This document shows, piece by piece, positions 18,829 to 24,977 of a DNA stretch of 43,129 nt. A program made the position numbers and the translations under genes. How positions within the stretch are numbered: position 1 is the first letter of the stretch; every line of letters starts with the position of its first letter. The notes beneath the pieces are model-generated. The model had not been told where the DNA came from, did no database searches, and saw nothing but the letters and a program-made list of their open reading frames with translations. This DNA comes from Deltaproteobacteria bacterium. GTDB taxonomy: Bacteria > Desulfobacterota > GWC2-55-46 > DRQE01. The stretch spans positions 1-43,129 of the forward strand of contig JACRCI010000053.1 of the NCBI GenBank assembly GCA_016219105.1, in the 5' to 3' direction.

Positions 18829-19144
18829 ACACGAAAAATACCGCGGCCAGTATGAGGGCGAACCCCACGACGTAGTTCCACCGCATCTCCTCCTTCAGGT
18901 ATATGATGGAGAAGACGGCGAAGACCGAGAGCGATATGACCTCCTGTATGGTCTTTAATTGCGCCGCGGAGAACTGGCTGTGGCCTATCCGGTTTGCCGG
19001 GACCTGAAAGCAGTATTCGGCGAACGCTATGCCCCAGCTTACCAGTATCACGTAGAAAAGCGGCGAGTCCTTGTATTTGAGATGCCCGTACCAGGCTATC
19101 GTCATGAATACGTTGGATATGGAGAGGAGGATTACCGTCTTCAT
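18815..19144 (-). CDS. DUF486 family small membrane protein
   Basis: A 109-residue protein with four predicted membrane helices ([66 protein letters not shown]) and the conserved [11 protein letters not shown] motif of DUF486, a half-size relative of drug/metabolite transporters. Function is unknown. It is convergent with the copper ATPase and overlaps its 3' end by 14 bases. There is no clear ribosome binding site before the ATG; the upstream sequence is AT-rich (TTAAAATATCATTAAT). Confidence 0.85.
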   Translation of the reverse strand: MKTVILLSISNVFMTIAWYGHLKYKDSPLFYVILVSWGIAFAEYCFQVPANRIGHSQFSAAQLKTIQEVISLSVFAVFSIIYLKEEMRWNYVVGFALILAAVFFVFKKW

Positions 19145-19302
19145 ATTAATGATATTTTAAGCTAACGCGGCGAGCGAGGCAAGGGGCAATTATTCTTTTT
19201 CCTTACGGGCTTGTGGGGTTTATGAACCTTGTAAGGGATGCGGACACAACGCTCTATATCCGAGGCCGCTTTTGTCCCGCCGCAATGCGGGTTGGAAAGA
19301 TA

Positions 19303-19334
19303 TAAAAAGGGGCCAGCCGACATCGGCTGACCCC
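19303..19334 (-). terminator. Original terminator of tRNA-Ala, now separated from the gene
   Basis: On the minus strand a hairpin of 12 bp with one mismatch (19309-19320 with 19323-19334) is followed by a T run (19304-19308). It sits just beyond the leftover tRNA 3' half at 19345-19389, where the tRNA terminator would be before integration. Eight bases of its arm belong to the 63-bp att repeat. Confidence 0.65.
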
Positions 19335-19389
19335 CTGATTTTACTGGTGGAGCTGAGGGGGATCGAACCCCTGACCTCAAGACTGCCAG
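19327..19389. repeat. Left attachment site: 63-bp direct repeat with tRNA-Ala 3' half
   Basis: These 63 bases are identical to 26283-26345. Bases 19345-19389 are the last 45 nucleotides of tRNA-Ala on the minus strand, from the first anticodon-loop base to CCA. The identity stops exactly at the anticodon loop, a usual crossover point for tRNA-targeting tyrosine recombinases. Confidence 0.95.
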
Positions 19390-19420
19390 ACAGAAACGAC
19401 AAAATTTCGTAACCCGGCTT

Positions 19421-19431
19421 TCTACCTGCAC
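19421..19431 (+). promoter_or_regulatory. TCTACCTGCAC motif near the left att site
   Basis: This 11-mer occurs here, 31 bases inside the left att repeat, and twice more as an inverted pair at 25150-25160 and 25179-25189 at the xis/int junction. Chance recurrence of an 11-mer within 7 kb is improbable. It is a candidate binding site for the excisionase or integrase. Confidence 0.45.
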
Positions 19432-19508
19432 ATTCTTAAAAAACCTCGTCTTTTTGCCCTTTCCGTATAGTCCGTCCTTTACGGTATTTTACGCCCTTTA
19501 AGGTGTAG

Positions 19509-19530
19509 TTGGTCACGTTTTGGTCACGTT
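19509..19530 (+). repeat. Tandem TTGGTCACGTT pair at the left end (candidate integrase arm sites)
   Basis: TTGGTCACGTT occurs twice back to back (19509-19519, 19520-19530). The right end of the element has the same arrangement (26233-26254; first copy degenerate), and both pairs continue into GCCGGGAAA. Paired directly repeated sites on either side of the crossover region are the usual form of arm-type sites for tyrosine integrases. The remaining part of 19390-19764 holds no convincing gene, but contains a 16-bp perfect palindrome at 19656-19671. Confidence 0.5.
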
Positions 19531-19764
19531 GCCGGGAAAAGCTCAGCCTCGATGAGCTGGAAAAAGCCGGACTGAGAGATGGGAGTTGAGAGGTATTTCG
19601 GACAGGTGAGGCAGAGGGGGAACCGGTAGTTTTTTTGAACACAGAGGCAACGCCTCCGGCGACGTCGCCGGCCCGAGCCCTTGGGGGAGGGAAGGCGGAA
19701 AAGGTAAAGACACCGACGCCACCGCCGCGGCGAGATGTGAAACGGCGGCTGCTCGTCAAACATT

Positions 19765-19953
19765 TCATTCAGCCGGGCTGACCTTGAGCGCGGCTTTTTT
19801 TTTAAGAGGAACTGGATCCCCCTCGTTCTCGGTTTCGAGCTTTCCCTTGAGCGCGAGCCGCACAATCTCCGACATCTTAAGCCCGCTCTGAAACGATGCC
19901 TTCCGCAACAGCTCGTAAAGGTCTTCGTCCAGGTAGACCATGAAGGCGCGCAT
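19765..19953 (-). CDS. Ribbon-helix-helix DNA-binding protein (small)
   Basis: The 62-residue product MRAFMVYLDEDLYELLRKAS, continuing with SGLKMSEIVRLALKGKLE, has the beta-strand, helix, turn, helix pattern of CopG/Arc-type regulators. A charged, lysine-rich tail follows. The start is chosen at 19953 because AGAGGAGGG lies 5 bases upstream; the frame stays open further up without a second good site. It is transcribed away from the virion gene. It may control the left-hand genes or act as an antitoxin-type regulator; no toxin is visible beside it. Confidence 0.7.
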   Translation of the reverse strand: MRAFMVYLDEDLYELLRKASFQSGLKMSEIVRLALKGKLETENEGDPVPLKKKAALKVSPAE

Positions 19954-20148
19954 TGACCCTCCTCTGCGGCAATGAGATTTTGAAAATGAAGGGTAGCACA
20001 AAAGCCGCGTGAACACAAGGCGTTATAGACAGATTGAAAATCAGACGGTATAATGGTAAAGACCATGCGCACGTTGACTATAGAGGTTACGAGACAGGGG
20101 CACTTGAGGAAAATAAACCAGCTCGGCTGGGAATCAAGGGAGGGGCAC

Positions 20149-20631
20149 ATGCTTAATATCCGGCTCGAAGGGCTCGATGAGATTAAAGACTCGTTGCTGA
20201 GGGTCAGGACAAACACAAAATTGCCGGCGCGGGTGATGAAGAAAATCGCGGATACCCTCGAGCGAAACATCCGCAAGAGAACCTCGCAGGGCATTGACGC
20301 GGAGGGCAGGGCGTTTGCGCCCTACTCGAAAGACTACGCGAAGAAGCGGGACAAGGAAGGCAGGCCAGCGCACATCGTAGACCTTGAGTTCACCGGCGCG
20401 ATGCTGAGGGGCTTGAAGAGTTCCATCAACGAGGACAAGGGCGAGGTGGTCCTTCACTTCCCGGATCCAGAGCAGGCGTTAAAGGCGAGTTTTCACAACG
20501 AGCAGGGAGCGGGCAAAAACAAGGTCATGAGAAGGTTCTTTGAGTTGAGCCATACGGACATCGAGGACGTAAAAAAAATCGTGACGGACCACGTCGTGGA
20601 GGTTGTGAAAAAAACCTTTAGGAGCGCGTAG
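20149..20631 (+). CDS. Phage virion morphogenesis / tail completion protein (Mu gpG-like)
   Basis: The 160-residue product begins LNIRLEGLDEIKDSLLRV and carries the family pattern: a small oligomerising helix, an IRKRTSQGIDAEGRAFAPYS block (substrate-like GxxWAPLS position), a tail-joining region with VDLEFTGAMLRGLKSS, and the C-terminal MRRFFELSHTDIEDVKKIV, which replaces the RPFLGLS motif. Such proteins sit at the head-tail joint or complete the tail. The ATG at 20149 follows GGGAGGGG; the open frame extends to 20053 without a good site. It is the only recognisable structural phage gene in the element, which suggests use of, or interference with, a helper phage tail. Confidence 0.7.
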   Translation: MLNIRLEGLDEIKDSLLRVRTNTKLPARVMKKIADTLERNIRKRTSQGIDAEGRAFAPYSKDYAKKRDKEGRPAHIVDLEFTGAMLRGLKSSINEDKGEVVLHFPDPEQALKASFHNEQGAGKNKVMRRFFELSHTDIEDVKKIVTDHVVEVVKKTFRSA

Positions 20632-20787
20632 CGTCGAAGTGGGCGCGAGTGACCCCTGGGTTTTACTGAAAGGGGGTAGGGGGCTCTATACCGTATTTAA
20701 AAAATCGCCTGTATGCAGGTTTTAAAGCATTCAAGCGTTATAGAATTCAAGTAACCGAAGTGCAAGACAAGCACACAGGGGGTTTAA

Positions 20788-20991
20788 GTGAGCGGGTCGT
20801 TGCTTGCGAGCGCGGCGATAGTCATTATTCAGTTGACCGGGCTTTTAGTGGTTGTCGTAAAGGGCTTCATGTCCCTCGAGCGAAGGCTCACGACGATAGA
20901 AACCGTCCTCAGGGTCTGCCCGCAAAACCAGACCGCCTCCCCCCAGCCTCAACCCCGCAACCTCCCCCGACAACAGTGCAACGGTGCCTAA
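20788..20991 (+). CDS. Small single-span membrane protein
   Basis: A 67-residue product starting at a GTG after AGGGGG. One membrane segment (about residues 5-27, LLASAAIVIIQLTGLLVVVV) is followed by a short amphipathic helix (SLERRLTTIETVL) and a Pro/Gln-rich tail. The shape is like small membrane proteins in phage tail or lysis regions (DUF2730-like or holin-like), but no family can be assigned. Its TAA is followed directly by the GTG of the next gene, so the two are likely coupled. Confidence 0.5.
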   Translation: MSGSLLASAAIVIIQLTGLLVVVVKGFMSLERRLTTIETVLRVCPQNQTASPQPQPRNLPRQQCNGA

Positions 20992-21324
20992 GTGAGTTGG
21001 GTCCTCTTGCGGGAGCCGGAGAGATGCCCTCAATGCAAAGGAACCTTTGCCGCACTGTATTCCATCGTTGCCTGCCTCGACCACGCCGGAGATGCAGCGC
21101 TTTACCAGGACTCTCGAGCGAACGAGGCTCCGTTGAACCCCGAGGCCGGCGCGCCTCGCGACAAGTACGTATACAAAGAGGGTCCCTGCAAGTGGCTCAA
21201 TCGTCTCCCATGGAAATCAAAGACCATCTGCGGCTCACCCAGGGCCAGGAACTACGGGGGAAGGTGCAAATATGCCTACTGCCAGACTCGGGCGCCGCTC
21301 GATGCTTCCGGCGAGGACGGCTGA
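20992..21324 (+). CDS. Cysteine-rich small protein with C-x13-C-x11-C-x4-C pattern
   Basis: The 110-residue product starts at a GTG directly after the stop of the membrane protein gene. An N-terminal CPQC pair (C12, C15) resembles half a zinc knuckle. The C-terminal part has C66, C80, C92 and C97, with CG after the second and Y before the last. The same pattern, one residue shorter in the first gap, is found in the protein at 22515-22724, whose flanking sequence differs. A metal-binding role is plausible but not shown; I do not recognise the family. Confidence 0.5.
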   Translation: MSWVLLREPERCPQCKGTFAALYSIVACLDHAGDAALYQDSRANEAPLNPEAGAPRDKYVYKEGPCKWLNRLPWKSKTICGSPRARNYGGRCKYAYCQTRAPLDASGEDG

Positions 21325-22452
21325 ACTCTCGAACGCCCGTTTATGCCGGCGACACAGGCTTTGTTGAAGCGTGTGTTGGTGCCTTCTCGCGCCAAAAGGC
21401 AGTCCTTCCGTGTCCTTCTCGCGCCCCGGCCGGCAAGGACCCGCCCCCCGCCGCGCGCCGGGAACCCAACCCCGCGCGCTGAATGGTGTTGCGCCTGCCG
21501 GAAAAACCCTGATACCTTCGGCAAGGCCACGGGCCGGCGGCGCACTTTGTGATTTCGGGGGGCGGGTCTTTGCTTTCCGGCCGGCGCGCTTCGGACATTT
21601 TCCCAGGACACGGAAGGACTCAAACAAAAAAACAGAGCTACGAACCAGAGACAGCCGCGGCGTGGGAGACGTCGTTTCCAGGCCGGGACCTCCATCAGCT
21701 GATGGCCCTCCGGTTTGCGGCTGTGGGAGACGTCGTTTTCAAACGGACACAGCAGGGCGCGGAAGCCGCACGTCATCGGCCTCGTTCCTCGGCCTTTACT
21801 GCCGCGCGCGCTTTTTTCCGTCCGCTGCGCTTGCCAGCCGGCCACGCCCTCGGCCGGCAAGACGCGCGAGAAAAACCACCTCGCTCACCACGCCGGCAAA
21901 AAGAAAAAGACTCCGCGCCTTCCCCGCCTTGTTTTCCCCCTCTGGACTCCTCCTTCCGAGGCGCCCCAACTAATTAAGGTATCCCCAAAGGGGGAAACCC
22001 ATCCGGGGGAAGGCTTGCGGTCAAACCACGGTTCCGGTTTGAGCCGGCGTTTTTAGACGGTGAGCCCCACCCCAACCAAAACACTACGACGCCGGCAAGC
22101 GTCAGTAAACCGCTCGGGGTCTTCTCTGGTTCTTTCAACCACGAGGCTCGCTTCAAGAAAAAACAGGCAATCAGGCCAAAAAGCCGGAATCCAGAGAAAA
22201 CGACCCCGTAGAATCGCCTGCAAGCCACTTGAGGGAGAAGGGGGCTTACAAACACCTACCCCGCGTTTTTAAAATTAAGCCTTGCCACGCCAGGGCTGAA
22301 CAACGGGGAAGTTTGACCGGGGGAGGCAACACCGGCGACGACGACGACCGGGGAGCCGGCGGAACCGAGGCAGCCGGCGAGCAAAGACCAACCGGCACGC
22401 CAGCCACCAGGCCGTCATGCCGCTTGCACGCTCGCGGGCCTTAAGGCGTTGT
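21325..22452. other. 1.1-kb GC-rich tract without a credible protein gene
   Basis: All long open frames here, on both strands, give low-complexity Arg/Pro/Gly/Ser sequences without family motifs and overlap one another, as expected of shadow frames in GC-rich DNA. The tract contains stable hairpins, for example the arms CTTGCC and GGCAAG around 21829-21861, and many copies of the core CCGGCAA. It also has a 16-base direct repeat (GTGGGAGACGTCGTTT at 21662-21677 and 21723-21738). A structured noncoding RNA, a packaging or origin region, or decayed genes are all possible. Confidence 0.4.
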
Positions 22453-22487
22453 ATTCACGGCCTCAACTCGGGGTGAAGGCCGTGAAT
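22453..22487 (+). promoter_or_regulatory. Perfect 11-bp hairpin just before a small gene
   Basis: ATTCACGGCCT (22453-22463) and AGGCCGTGAAT (22477-22487) flank a 13-base loop. It is followed by GTTTTAAAAAAAA and then the GGGGAGGTG ribosome binding site of the gene at 22515. It could be a weak terminator closing the upstream tract, or an mRNA leader structure. Confidence 0.55.
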
Positions 22488-22514
22488 GTTTTAAAAAAAA
22501 GGGGAGGTGCGATC

Positions 22515-22724
22515 ATGGAAGGCAACGAAAGGCTCTACCGGCTCGGCGTCAAGCTGGGGTCCGGCGTCTCGTGGGTCCGGCCGTGCGTTCACCTGGGCAG
22601 GGTCCCGGCGGGTTACCACGTCTGCGGGCTTGAGGGCTTTGAACGCAAGGGCAGGCGCTGTAACTCGTTCTACTGCCCGCGGTTCTCCCCGAGGCCTCCG
22701 CAAAAACCTTGTCAGTTGTTATAG
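22515..22724 (+). CDS. Small four-cysteine protein
   Basis: A 69-residue product with a strong ribosome binding site (GGGGAGGTG, 6 bases before ATG). Cysteines at 24, 37, 49 and 54 form C-x12-C-G-x10-C-x3-Y-C, nearly the same as the C-terminus of the protein at 20992-21324. The tail is Pro-rich and ends with a fifth cysteine. The function is unknown; a small zinc-binding fold is plausible. It lies 34 bases upstream of hicB. Confidence 0.55.
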   Translation: MEGNERLYRLGVKLGSGVSWVRPCVHLGRVPAGYHVCGLEGFERKGRRCNSFYCPRFSPRPPQKPCQLL

Positions 22725-22758
22725 CGCTGTGGTATAGTCTTTTTGAGGAGGTGATGGT

Positions 22759-22965
22759 ATGAGGCAGGTAATGCTTTACCAGGACGAAGACGGCAGGTGG
22801 GTTGCGGAGTGTCCGAGCCTTCCGGGTTGCGTAAGCGACGGCGCAACCAGGGAGGAAGCCATCGAAAACGTAAAAGAGGCTATTGAAGCCTGCATCGAGG
22901 CATTGAAGGAAGAAGGCCGCCCGATACCCGAGGAACGTTTCAACACCCTCCTTGTCGCTGTATGA
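22759..22965 (+). CDS. hicB: HicB family antitoxin
   Basis: A 68-residue HicB with only the partial RNase-H-like fold: YQDEDGRWVAECPSLPGCVSDG, then TREEAIENVKEAIEACIEAL. There is no C-terminal DNA-binding domain. It neutralises HicA. It is preceded by AGGAGGTG and overlaps hicA by ATGA, with the antitoxin gene first. Such pairs stabilise mobile elements or act in phage defence; which applies here cannot be told. Confidence 0.88.
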   Translation: MRQVMLYQDEDGRWVAECPSLPGCVSDGATREEAIENVKEAIEACIEALKEEGRPIPEERFNTLLVAV

Positions 22966-23183
22966 CGAAACTCCCTCAAGTCTCAAGCCGCGAGTGCATT
23001 AAAGCCCTGGAACGCGCGGGCTTCTACCGCGTCCGGCGGAAGGGGAGCCACATCGTCCTGCACAGGAAAGACCCCTTTGCCCAGACCGTGGTACCTGAGC
23101 GTAAGACCCTGGGCAAAGGGCTCCTCCATGCAATCCTCCGCCAGGCCGGCCTCTCCGTAAACGACTTCCTGAAACTGCTGTAA
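22962..23183 (+). CDS. hicA: HicA family mRNA interferase toxin
   Basis: The 73-residue double-stranded RNA-binding-fold toxin has the typical KALERAGFYRVRRKGSHIVL motif, whose histidine is catalytic, and TLGKGLLHAILRQAGLSVNDF at the end. It cleaves mRNA when HicB is lost. Start overlaps the hicB stop, so the two are translationally coupled. The protein looks complete and active. Confidence 0.9.
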   Translation: MTKLPQVSSRECIKALERAGFYRVRRKGSHIVLHRKDPFAQTVVPERKTLGKGLLHAILRQAGLSVNDFLKLL

Positions 23184-23203
23184 CAGGAACTCCGCGCCGA
23201 TGC

Positions 23204-23452
23204 TTAACCGGTGAAAGACTCAAAAGAAACGTTATGCCCTCTGGTCCGTTTAAGCCATCTCTTTTTCAATCTTTTACCACGACAAATCAAAGACCTTTTT
23301 GTCTTCTTAAAACTCGTTCTGTGATCTCTGTGTGAACGCCTGAACAATCCCCTTAAATGCCTGCCTCTTTCCCTCTTCACCTCTCGCGTGGAAGATACTT
23401 CCTCTGAAGACCATCCACACCCATAACAGTATGCCACCCACCGTATCTTCAC
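23204..23452 (-). CDS. Hypothetical basic small protein, possibly coupled to the Xre gene
   Basis: An 82-residue frame starts at a GTG that overlaps the TGA of the Xre gene (GTGA), as in coupled genes. It has an N-terminal CYGCGW and a very basic remainder rich in Arg and Lys, without a recognisable domain. The DNA is less GC-rich than its neighbours. The start context is good but the composition is not convincing, so it may be spurious. Confidence 0.3.
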   Translation of the reverse strand: MKIRWVAYCYGCGWSSEEVSSTREVKRERGRHLRGLFRRSHRDHRTSFKKTKRSLICRGKRLKKRWLKRTRGHNVSFESFTG

Positions 23453-23667
23453 TTCTCTTTCTTAATGTATCCGGTGGCGGTTAAAAACTCCACCCACCCG
23501 ACATCGAGGGCCTTCAAAAGACGGTGAAGGACCGGAAGGGTGGGGGAGTATTTGCCTCGTTCAAGCGCGGCTACATAGCTCCAAGAAACCCCGGCCTTTT
23601 CACCAAGGACTCGCGTCGTTAACCCGGCTTCCCGCCTTCTCTCTTTTAAAAAACCCCCGATTTTCAC
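23449..23667 (-). CDS. Xre-type HTH repressor (leftward)
   Basis: A 72-residue protein that is nearly all helix-turn-helix: FLKERRREAGLTTRVLGEKA, continuing GVSWSYVAALERGKYSPTLPVL. The start is a GTG at 23667 after GGTGGGGG. It is divergent from a second Xre gene, with a shared 105-base control region, as in CI/Cro or Stl/Str switches. It lacks the C-terminal peptidase domain of SOS-cleaved repressors, so induction would need another signal such as an antirepressor. Confidence 0.82.
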   Translation of the reverse strand: MKIGGFLKERRREAGLTTRVLGEKAGVSWSYVAALERGKYSPTLPVLHRLLKALDVGWVEFLTATGYIKKEK

Positions 23668-23696
23668 GCCCCCACCTTACCACTGTTACATAACTC

Positions 23697-23747
23697 TTGA
23701 CAAGGTCTTAGGTTGTGGTGTATGCTTCACGTGCAGTATACGCCACA
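23697..23747 (+). promoter_or_regulatory. Rightward promoter with 34-bp palindromic operator between the Xre genes
   Basis: TTGACA (23697-23702), an 18-base spacer and TATGCT (23721-23726) form a good promoter for the rightward Xre gene. A palindrome at 23714-23747 overlaps its -10: arms TGTGGTGTAT and ATACGCCACA match at 9 of 10 positions, and CACGTG lies exactly at the centre. TTGTCA on the other strand, at nearly the same place as the -35, could serve the leftward gene. Confidence 0.65.
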
Positions 23748-23772
23748 CACCCAAACAGGGAGGTACTTAAAT

Positions 23773-23991
23773 ATGAAAGTCTTTAGTTGCGAGAGGCTCA
23801 AGGTCCTTCGCAAAAAGCGCGGCCTCACACAGGAGCAGCTCGCGCGCCAGGCAGACATCACGGCACACGGCTATGTGATGCTTGAAAATGGCCATCGCGG
23901 GCCGCTGGTCTCGACGCTCGCAAAGCTCGCTGACGCGCTCGATGTAACGCCGAATTATTTTTTTAAGGAAGTAAAGAACAGCGCGGCGTAA
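23773..23991 (+). CDS. Xre-type HTH regulator (rightward, Cro-like)
   Basis: A 72-residue protein with a full helix-turn-helix (LRKKRGLTQEQLARQADITA, then MLENGHRGPLVSTLAKLADALDV) and a short NYFFKEVK tail. The ATG at 23773 has GGGAGGT 8 bases upstream. It is first in the rightward direction, ahead of the replication, excision and integration genes, so it probably acts as the early switch protein. It likely binds the 34-bp operator in its own promoter. Confidence 0.85.
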   Translation: MKVFSCERLKVLRKKRGLTQEQLARQADITAHGYVMLENGHRGPLVSTLAKLADALDVTPNYFFKEVKNSAA

Positions 23992-24168
23992 CAGGGCTTG
24001 CCGGCGGGGGTGAGAGGTCCTTCCCTTCCTTCCGCTCCGGAGGCAGGGCCGGCAGGAAAGCAGGGCGTCGGCGACTCGACGCGACGAGCTGAACATCCAA
24101 ACAGGATGTCATGCAAACGGCCGGCCACGGCAATAACATCCGGCCCGACGCCCCGCTTTTAATACACC

Positions 24169-24615
24169 ATGCCAAAACCACAGCTTGAAAACGGCTTCGC
24201 CAGGATCTCCAACGGAATCATCGAGGCGCTCTACCGCGTGAACCTCGCGCCCTACGAGTGGAGGGTCTTGATGTTTGTTTTCCGGATAACCTATGGCTGG
24301 AACCGCCCCCGCAAGGAAGCTGAAACCTCGGTCAGTCAGATAGCCCGGATCCTTGGGCTCGATCGCCGGCACGTCCAGCGGGCGCTTAAGGGGCTTGTGT
24401 CAAAAGGCATGTTGAAAGTCAAACTCTTAAGCCGGGACTGCGAGCCTGGTAAATCTGTGCAGGTTGCCTTTCAGAAAAACTCCTCGTTGTGGATAACCCT
24501 GTTGAAAACAGGGGGAGGGGGTGCGCCTAAAGAGGCGCAGGCTCATGCGCCTAAAGAGGCGCACCCCCCTGCGCCTAAAGAGGCGCACCCCATGTTTTCA
24601 AAACATCGTTTCTAA
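24169..24615 (+). CDS. Phage replication protein O-like initiator with internal origin
   Basis: Residues 1-100 match the phage replication protein O N-terminal domain: LENGFARISNGIIEALYRVN, APYEWRVLMFVFRITYGWN, then SVSQIARILGLDRRHVQRAL, a winged helix that binds origin iterons. At 148 residues it lacks the longer C-terminal part of lambda O that contacts the helicase loader. The tail consists of three 8-residue repeats starting APKEA, encoded by three palindromic 24-bp iterons. The Shine-Dalgarno sequence before 24169 is weak. As in lambda, the origin appears to lie inside the initiator gene. No helicase or helicase loader gene follows, so host or helper functions would be needed. Confidence 0.82.
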   Translation: MPKPQLENGFARISNGIIEALYRVNLAPYEWRVLMFVFRITYGWNRPRKEAETSVSQIARILGLDRRHVQRALKGLVSKGMLKVKLLSRDCEPGKSVQVAFQKNSSLWITLLKTGGGGAPKEAQAHAPKEAHPPAPKEAHPMFSKHRF

Positions 24616-24740
24616 CCTGTATCCATGCGGGTTTTAGCGTGGCACTGCTTTTGCAAGAGTATTTAAAGAGAAGAAAAGAAAGAGAATACAGTAAATAACC
24701 TAAGGGGTATGCAGAAGGAGGGAACTGTGGATACCTTCTC
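24486..24740 (+). other. Candidate replication origin of the element
   Basis: A perfect DnaA box (TTATCCACA on the minus strand, 24488-24496) is followed by three iterons (24522-24587). Then comes an A-rich, low-GC stretch (about 24657-24705) suited to unwinding, and a second, 8-of-9 DnaA box at 24726-24734. The order of iterons then an AT-rich tract within and just after the O-like gene is that of the lambda origin. Confidence 0.65.
24522..24587 (+). repeat. Three 18-bp palindromic iterons at 24-bp spacing
   Basis: TGCGCCTAAAGAGGCGCA occurs at 24522-24539, 24546-24563 and 24570-24587. Each copy is a perfect 7-bp inverted repeat around AAAG. The 24-base period keeps the reading frame, giving repeated APKEA residues. 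Confidence 0.9.
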
Positions 24741-24770
24741 AAAAACCTTTTCAAAAAAGGAGGACAAACC

Positions 24771-24977
24771 ATGGCGGAACGAACAGCCACGCTGACCCTG
24801 AAGCTCAGGGACGAGCTCAAAGACCTACCGCGCATATTTGAGGGGCTTACGGAAACGCTCGAACTTCTGCGCTCAACGGACGCGCCTCACCACATGAGGG
24901 AAACCCTCGTCGAGACAATGGCTATCCTGGCGAATATAGCGGCCGCGGGCGCAACGGTGGTAGACAAAGAATCATGA
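24771..24977 (+). CDS. Hypothetical small protein before the excisionase gene
   Basis: A 68-residue, mostly helical protein (TATLTLKLRDELKDLPRIFE, then GLTETLELLRSTD) with no family I recognise. AAAAAAGGAGGACAAACC gives an excellent ribosome binding site, and the stop overlaps the next ATG (ATGA), so it is very probably real and co-translated with the excisionase-like protein. Confidence 0.6.
   Translation: MAERTATLTLKLRDELKDLPRIFEGLTETLELLRSTDAPHHMRETLVETMAILANIAAAGATVVDKES

Noticed and set aside
19162-19431. Short minus-strand frames over the tRNA-Ala fragment
   Set aside because: They translate tRNA and terminator sequence and have no ribosome binding site.
19390-19764. Possible genes between the left att site and the ribbon-helix-helix gene, including a 256-codon minus-strand frame running to 20294
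   Set aside because: The long frame runs antisense through two better genes and has no motifs. The stretch is better explained by recombination sites and hairpins.
21276-21973. Long open frames on both strands (200 and 194 codons) in the GC-rich tract of the element
   Set aside because: They overlap in opposite directions, are rich in Arg, Pro, Gly and Ser, have no domain motifs and poor start sites. They look like chance frames in GC-rich DNA.
24522-24587. CRISPR-like array
   Set aside because: Only three 18-bp palindromic units with 6-base gaps, inside a coding gene. Spacers are far too short; iterons explain it.
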